A model generated the notes under the pieces. That model saw only the letters and a list, made by a program, of their open reading frames with translations. It did no database searches and was not told the DNA's origin. The position numbers and the translations under genes are program-made. A stretch of 64,000 bases of DNA from Benincasa hispida (Eukaryota > Streptophyta > Magnoliopsida > Cucurbitales > Cucurbitaceae): the NCBI RefSeq assembly GCF_009727055.1, contig NC_052357.1:82589086-82653085 (forward strand), read 5' to 3'. This document shows, piece after piece, positions 59,095-64,000 of this stretch (positions are counted from its first letter, which is position 1; each line of letters begins with the position of its first letter).

Positions 59095-59907
59095 TGATAA
59101 CTTGTAGAAAGACAAGTTACTTATGTTGTTTTATTTAGATATTGCGACTAAAAGAAAGAAATGCGAAAATTATAAAATGTCGTCAATACACCCACTAACA
59201 CCATTGTGATGGTGGAATAGAATGTTTCAGTTTCAGTTTTGTAGGAAATCAATCACCACATGCATTCATGGCTCAAAGATGAAATAAACAACGCATCAAC
59301 GTCGCATTGCACCCATCAATCAAGAACGAAGAGATGATCCACGCAATGACGGCGCATGCGACAATCGATCAAGAGCTTCTAGCGATCAACGCAATTTCAA
59401 CCGCATGCGGTAATAAAAAAATAATACTGCATGCGGCGATAGATCGAAGATGTAAAAGCAACGCATTTGCGGAAGATTCTGATAAGTGTACAGCTTTCAG
59501 TGTGCATTTCTGACGGGTTGATTGTGTAACAGAAGAAATTTCTCATTCCACCATTTCAGGAGCTACCATAACCATACAGTGGGGACCACACATTCAAAAG
59601 AGCCAAGCTTCGCCTATAAATAGCTTCTTCACTGAAATATATACATGTATACATAGAGACGTGCATATACTGATTCTGAGAGAGAGGCTGGTCTGAAGCG
59701 ACTGTCAGAAGGTAATCTGAGAGAACCATGAGACAAGGCCGAGAGGTGAGTCTCCAAGCAGAGAATTATTACGATCCCCGTAGTTAAAGCTCTGTGCGAA
59801 GGTCAATTCTACCGGGAAAGCAAGCCTGAGAGGGAAGCTTTCCTCTCCACCACTTCCACACGTCGGCAAGCACAATCTACGTTTAGGATCTGTGTCAATA
59901 TTGATCA
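59095..59907 (+). mobile_element. 5' LTR (3' part deleted) of plus-strand gypsy
   Basis: It starts TGATAACTTGTAGAAAGAC and matches 63196-64000 nearly base for base, except that it lacks about 34 bases present in the other copy at 63260-63294 (cgatagtatagaaattgg). It breaks off at about 59907 in front of gatcattctgcgatcaaat, the RNase H sequence. Related LTRs in this window are 1.78 kb, so more than half is lost. Confidence 0.75.
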
Positions 59908-60365
59908 TTCTGCGATCAAATACCTTATGACGAAGAAGGATGCGAAACCAAGACTAATAAGGTGGGTATTACTCCTGCAAGAATTTGACCTAAAGATTAA
60001 GGATCGGAAGGGCACTGAGAACCAATTCACAGATCATCTGTCAAAGTTAGAAAATTCTGAGGTTCAGAAGAAAGAAAAAGACATTGAAGAAAGATTCCCT
60101 GATGAGCTACTGATGTCGGTATGCATTGATGTCCCTTGATATGAGGACATTGTAAACTTCATAGTTTGCGGCCAAGTACCAGAAGACTACACATACCAGC
60201 AGAAGAAGAAGCTGAGACATGACGTAAAGTTTTATTTCTGGGATGACCCCTTCTTGTATCGACTTGGGCCTGATCATATTTTGCGTCGATGCATTCCTAA
60301 GCATGAGGACAAGCACATTTTGGAGCTTTGTCATGAGTCCCCTTATAGAGGACATTTTGGGGGGG
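59908..60365 (+). pseudogene. Gypsy RNase H end and integrase zinc-binding region
   Basis: RNase H blocks [19 protein letters not shown] and [19 protein letters not shown] are followed by the spacer with [21 protein letters not shown] (60137) replaces the Trp that the minus-strand relative has at VPWY. Then come PDHILRRCIPKHEDKHIL and CHESPYRGHFGG (His ligands). A frame shift occurs at the G-run 60359-60365. Confidence 0.75.
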
Positions 60366-61424
60366 TAGCGGACCGCCGCAAAAGTCCTACAGAGTGGCTA
60401 TTTTTGGCCAACACTATTCAAGGATGCCCATGCCCATGTTGTGCAATGCGATAGATGCTAGAGAACAAGGAACATGTCTAGAAGAAATGAAATGCCCTTG
60501 ACTTCAATCTTGGAAATCGAATTATTTGATGTATGGGAAATTGACTTTATGGGTCCATTTTCACCTTTAGAAGGTCATTAATACATTTTGGTCGTGGTTG
60601 ACTATGTATCGAAATGGGTTGAGGTCATCGCATGTGCTAAGTACGATGCAGCCACGGTGGCAAAATTTCTCAAGAAGAATATCTTTACCCAATATGGAAT
60701 GCCTCAAGCCTTAATCAGCAATGAAGGCTCACACTTCATCAACCGCATCATTACCAACCTGTTGACCAAGTTTAATGTCAGCCACAGAGTTGCAACCTCA
60801 TACCACCCACAAACTAATGGGCAGGCAGAAATTTCTAACAGAGAGATCAAGACCATCTTGGAAAAGGTAGTCAGTACATCCAGGGAGTATTGGTCACCCA
60901 AGCTCGATGAAGCACTATGGACATATTGGACTGCCTTTAAAACTCCAATTGGCATGTCCCCATATGCTCTGGTCTTCGGAAAAGCTTGTCATCTACCTCT
61001 CGAGTTGGAACACATGACAATGTGGGCAAGCAAAAAGTTGAACTTTGATCTAGCAAGCGCGGGGAAAGTCCGGAAGTTGCAGCTGAACGAGCTGGTCGAG
61101 TAGTGAATGAACGCTTACGAGAATGCCAAGCTCTATAAGGAGAGAACGCAGAACTGGCATGATGACCGCATAAGCAACCGGACATTCTTCGAGGGTCAAC
61201 AGGTACTTCTGTTTAAGGACAGTTTGAGATTGTTTCCAGGGAAGTTGAAGTCCCACTGGTCTGGGCCATTCCGCATCAAGACTATCTTTCCCCAATGCAC
61301 AGTGGAGCTAACAACTGAAAATGGGAGCAACGCATTTAAAGTCAATGGTCAACGAATTAAGCCCTATTACGGGGGTGATGTGGAACGACATATGGAGATC
61401 ATCGACTTAGGCAAGCAGGATTGA
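60366..61424 (+). pseudogene. Gypsy integrase core and C-terminus
   Basis: In the shifted frame: VVQCDRC (Cys ligands) followed by TAG where CQRT is expected, EIDFMGPFSPLEGH (first Asp) then TAA, the long open core [30 protein letters not shown] (family ISDEGSHF: the second catalytic Asp is Asn here), and [12 protein letters not shown] (Glu). A double stop (61101-61106) replaces W-R before MNAYENAKLYKERTQNWHDD, and the end includes LFPGKLKSHWSGPFRIKTI and NGQRIKPYYGGDVERHMEI. No chromodomain. The same protein region is the unit repeated at 40105-44520. Confidence 0.8.
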
Positions 61425-63182
61425 CCGCTTGTGGGGATGCTATTGCGGTAACTTTGAAAAACTACTTTCAATAGGCATCTCTATATCTATGTTTAATTAC
61501 TTTCTTTACAGCCTTCATTTACTTATCTCTAAATTGCGTTAGTTACTGTTTATTAGAATTAGCCTTTACTGCTTTATGTGTTTACTTTCAATTTAATGCA
61601 ATTGTGTATTTCCATGTCGTGTTTAGTTTAATTACTTTTATGCATTAGTAGCGTTGTTCTTAAAATTTCTGTGAATAACTGAATAAAACGATGAACACCG
61701 CAAAGTCTTATCGACTCGCGTGTTGGATGAAAAAAAAAAAAAAAGAAAAGGTGTGCATTGCTATGATGGGTGCATCTTGTACTAACAAGATGCACTTTGC
61801 GTCCATCATACCTGTATTGTGCTGAGAGGTGTGTTGCGCTCGTATGTGTTTTTTGCCCGTCCTTAGCAAAAACGCACTATGTTAAGGTAGTGTTGAGCCA
61901 GTAGAAATACCGTGCACCCGTCCTCCAGAAATGCATTGAGTTAAGGGGTGTGTTGCACTGATACATGCGTTGTTGCCCATCCTCTACAAATATGCATTTG
62001 TGGTAACAGATGCATTGCGTTAATCTTTAACTTTGCACCCATCCGAGTAAAATACAAAGGATAATTTCATTCCTTATTTCTATGTATAGAAGCTATTTCT
62101 TGATTCTTTGTACATGCTGAAATTTTATATTGCGTTATTTGTAATTGTTTGTATACTTAGTTAATTTTAATACAACTGAGTAACAATTCTTTCCGTATGC
62201 GTTAGCCTCTTATTTATCATTCTTTGTCAATTATTGCAATGTTCTTTATCTTATATTTTGCGTCATTCATTGCGCTGCCATGATAGGTTATATGCATACC
62301 CTTAGAAACATTTCCCACACTTTGTATTTTCTGACTAACACTTAGATAATTCGTAGCAATAGCACTGTTTTACCTTTTATCCTTCAAGACTCTGCTCAAA
62401 CCTTCTTTTCAAAATTTTGTAGTTTGTCTATTCTATCCAAAAAAAATTGCAATGAGAACCTTGCGCATCTCTAAATTTGGGGGTGGAGAAGGTCTGAGCA
62501 GATGCGATCAAGCGAATGCGGTTATCATTAGAAAATGCGTTCATTATGATTAAAAAAAATTCATACAAACTCCAATGTCAGTGCAAGGGAAAATCAAAAT
62601 CCCAACCTGATAAGAGTTAATTCGTGAAAGGAACCTGCTTGAAGTTGGATGTTCGCATGACACCCATGAGAGCAAGCCAAAACGAAGGTGGGTTTCCAAG
62701 ATCGATCCAATATGAAAAAAAAATGAGAGAAAAATAAAAGAATATAAAAGACAACTCCTCTGACCAGCAAAAGTTAAACTTAACTAAAAATCAAGAGTTG
62801 AAGTTGGGATTGGCACACAACCGAAGTTGGATGTTTGCATGACACCTTTGGGAACAAGCCAAAACGAAGGGTGTAACCATGATCAATAGTCTCTAATAAA
62901 ATAATGCAAACTAGACCACCGCATCAAGTCGTACCATGTTGTTTTTACAAGAAAAGGTAATCATTCTTTTCAAAACAAGAAAGGAATTTTTTAATAGAGA
63001 TTTGTTGTATAAAATAATAAAGTAGGGCATATTTATGAATTCTCAAAGATAGAAGGAAATTGCGTTGTTCAGTAATGTTGCCTAGGTGGAGCATTCGGAG
63101 CAACCAATCGACGCAAAAATAAGGATAAGAACTGAACAATATTGCCTTAGTTGAAGACATGCTTGAGGACAAGCATATATCT
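61425..63182 (+). other. 3' non-coding region of the plus-strand gypsy element
   Basis: No gene. Around 61790-62045 a unit of about 60 bases with gttgcccatcctctacaaa and gttaaggggtgtgttgca recurs three to four times. Direct repeats with aagttggatgttcgcatgac and gagcaagccaaaacgaagg occur at 62640-62700 and 62825-62875. The poly-A run at 61731-61744 is followed by aaaag. The arrangement mirrors 38478-40104. Confidence 0.65.
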
Positions 63183-63195
63183 AAATTTGGGGGTG
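63183..63195 (+). other. Polypurine tract of the plus-strand gypsy element
   Basis: aaatttgggggtg abuts the 3' LTR start TGATAACTTG at 63196 and is identical to the tract of the reverse-strand element. Confidence 0.85.
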
Positions 63196-64000
63196 TGATA
63201 ACTTGTAAAAATACAAGTTATTTATGCTGTTTTATTTAGATATTGCGGCTAAAAGAAAGAAAAAATGTGTCGATAGTATAGAAATTGGCTAAGAAATGCG
63301 AAAATTATAAAATTTCGTCAATACACCCACTAACACCATTGCGATAGTGGAATAGAATGTTTCAGTTTCTGTTTTGCAGGAAATCAGTCACCGCATGCGT
63401 TCATGGCTCAAAGATGAAATAAACAACGCATCTATGTCGCATTGCGCCCATCAATCAAGAATGAAGAGATTATCAACGCAATGACGGCACATGTGACAAT
63501 CGATCAAGAGCTCTAGCAATCAATGCAATTCCAACCGCATGCGGTAATAAAAAATAATACCGCATGCGGCGATAAATCGAAGATGTAAAGAGCAACACAT
63601 TTGCAGAAGATTCTAACAAGCGTACAGCTTTCAATGTGCATTTCTGATGGGTTGATTACGTAACAGAAGGAATTTCTCATTCCGCCATTTCAGGAACTAC
63701 CATAACCATACAGTGGGACCACACATTCAAAGAGCCAAGCTTCACCTATAAATAGCTTCTTCAAATTCACTGAAAGATATACATGTATACATAGAGACGT
63801 GCATATATTGATTCTGAGAGAGAGGCTGGTCTGAAGCGACTTTCAAAGTAAATCCAGGAGAACCACGAGACAAGGCCGAGAGGTGAGTCTCCGAGCAGAG
63901 AATTATTCCAATCCCCATAGTTGAAGCTTTGTGTGAAGGTCAATTCTACCGGGAAAGCAAACCTAAGAGGGAAGTTTTCCTCTCCACCACTTCCACACGT
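63196..64000 (+). mobile_element. 3' LTR of the plus-strand gypsy element, continues past window
   Basis: It starts TGATAACTTGTAAAAATAC and follows 59095-59860 with scattered substitutions and small indels. A palindromic ccgcatgcgg motif occurs near 63535 and 63560. The end is outside the window, so a target duplication cannot be tested against tatgt (59090-59094). Confidence 0.85.

Larger units (their letters stand above)
59095..64000 (+). mobile_element. Ty3/gypsy element (Athila/Tat-like), plus strand, internally deleted
   Basis: A partial 5' LTR (59095-59907) runs directly into RNase H, then integrase, a 3' non-coding region, polypurine tract and a 3' LTR that leaves the window. It is a relative of the reverse-strand element at 36887-48996: LTR starts, polypurine tract and coding motifs match. 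Missing are the end of the 5' LTR, primer site, gag, protease and RT. Its integrase is nearly full length but carries stops and a lost catalytic Asp. Confidence 0.82.

Overview
The window looks like heterochromatic, transposon-packed DNA from a flowering plant. Supporting this are nested LTR retrotransposons of both the Ty1/copia and Ty3/gypsy types, CACTA ends with 3-bp target duplications, a Mutator-like element carrying a plant mobile domain (PMD) gene, and the remains of a serine carboxypeptidase-like (SCPL) gene with 12 recognisable exons. The repeat families resemble ones I associate with cucurbits, but that is a weak impression from memory. I see no gene that is clearly intact and no functional RNA gene.

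Layout, left to right. Bases 1-1902: the 3' part of a CACTA element with a decayed transposase N-terminus. 2651-5328: a 2.68-kb solo LTR with target duplication gtaga. About 5897-17145: what looks like one giant Mutator-like element. It carries a transposase C-terminal fragment, a broken PMD gene and a 4-kb tandem array (228/208-bp monomers, part of it a higher-order repeat of 868 bp), and has been invaded by a 1.67-kb solo LTR (15198-16863). This element sits inside copy A of a dispersed repeat (flank before 5897, then 17146-19512). Copy B (33715-35518) preserves the empty site. 19513-22043: a reverse-strand LTR. 22876-28167: a complete CACTA element with TSD gca and dense subterminal repeats. 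29281-29390: another CACTA-type terminus. 29652-33674: the SCPL pseudogene, the only trace of a cellular gene apart from the transposon-borne PMD gene.

From 35519 onward everything is LTR-retrotransposon nesting. A reverse-strand LTR (from 35519) is split by a reverse-strand Athila/Tat-like gypsy element (36887-48996). That element shows protease, RT, RNase H and integrase domains, but gag is missing, the integrase segment is repeated in tandem, and its primer-binding site extends into an almost complete tRNA-Asp-like sequence. Next comes a copia element (49049-57174) with 5' LTR, primer-binding site, gag and protease/integrase; its gag is interrupted by a second copy of the 1.67-kb solo LTR (53973-55652). 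After a gene-free stretch, a second gypsy element of the same family (59095 to beyond 64000, plus strand) has lost gag, protease and RT and reads from LTR straight into RNase H.

Nothing here works together as a pathway. The content is a stratigraphy of insertions, internal deletions and recombinations. The most unusual signals are the Mutator-like element carrying a higher-order tandem array, the recurrence of one short CGATCG-type motif in several unrelated elements, the long tRNA-Asp match at the gypsy primer site, and the tandem integrase segments. The last two lie next to undetermined bases and may be assembly artefacts.
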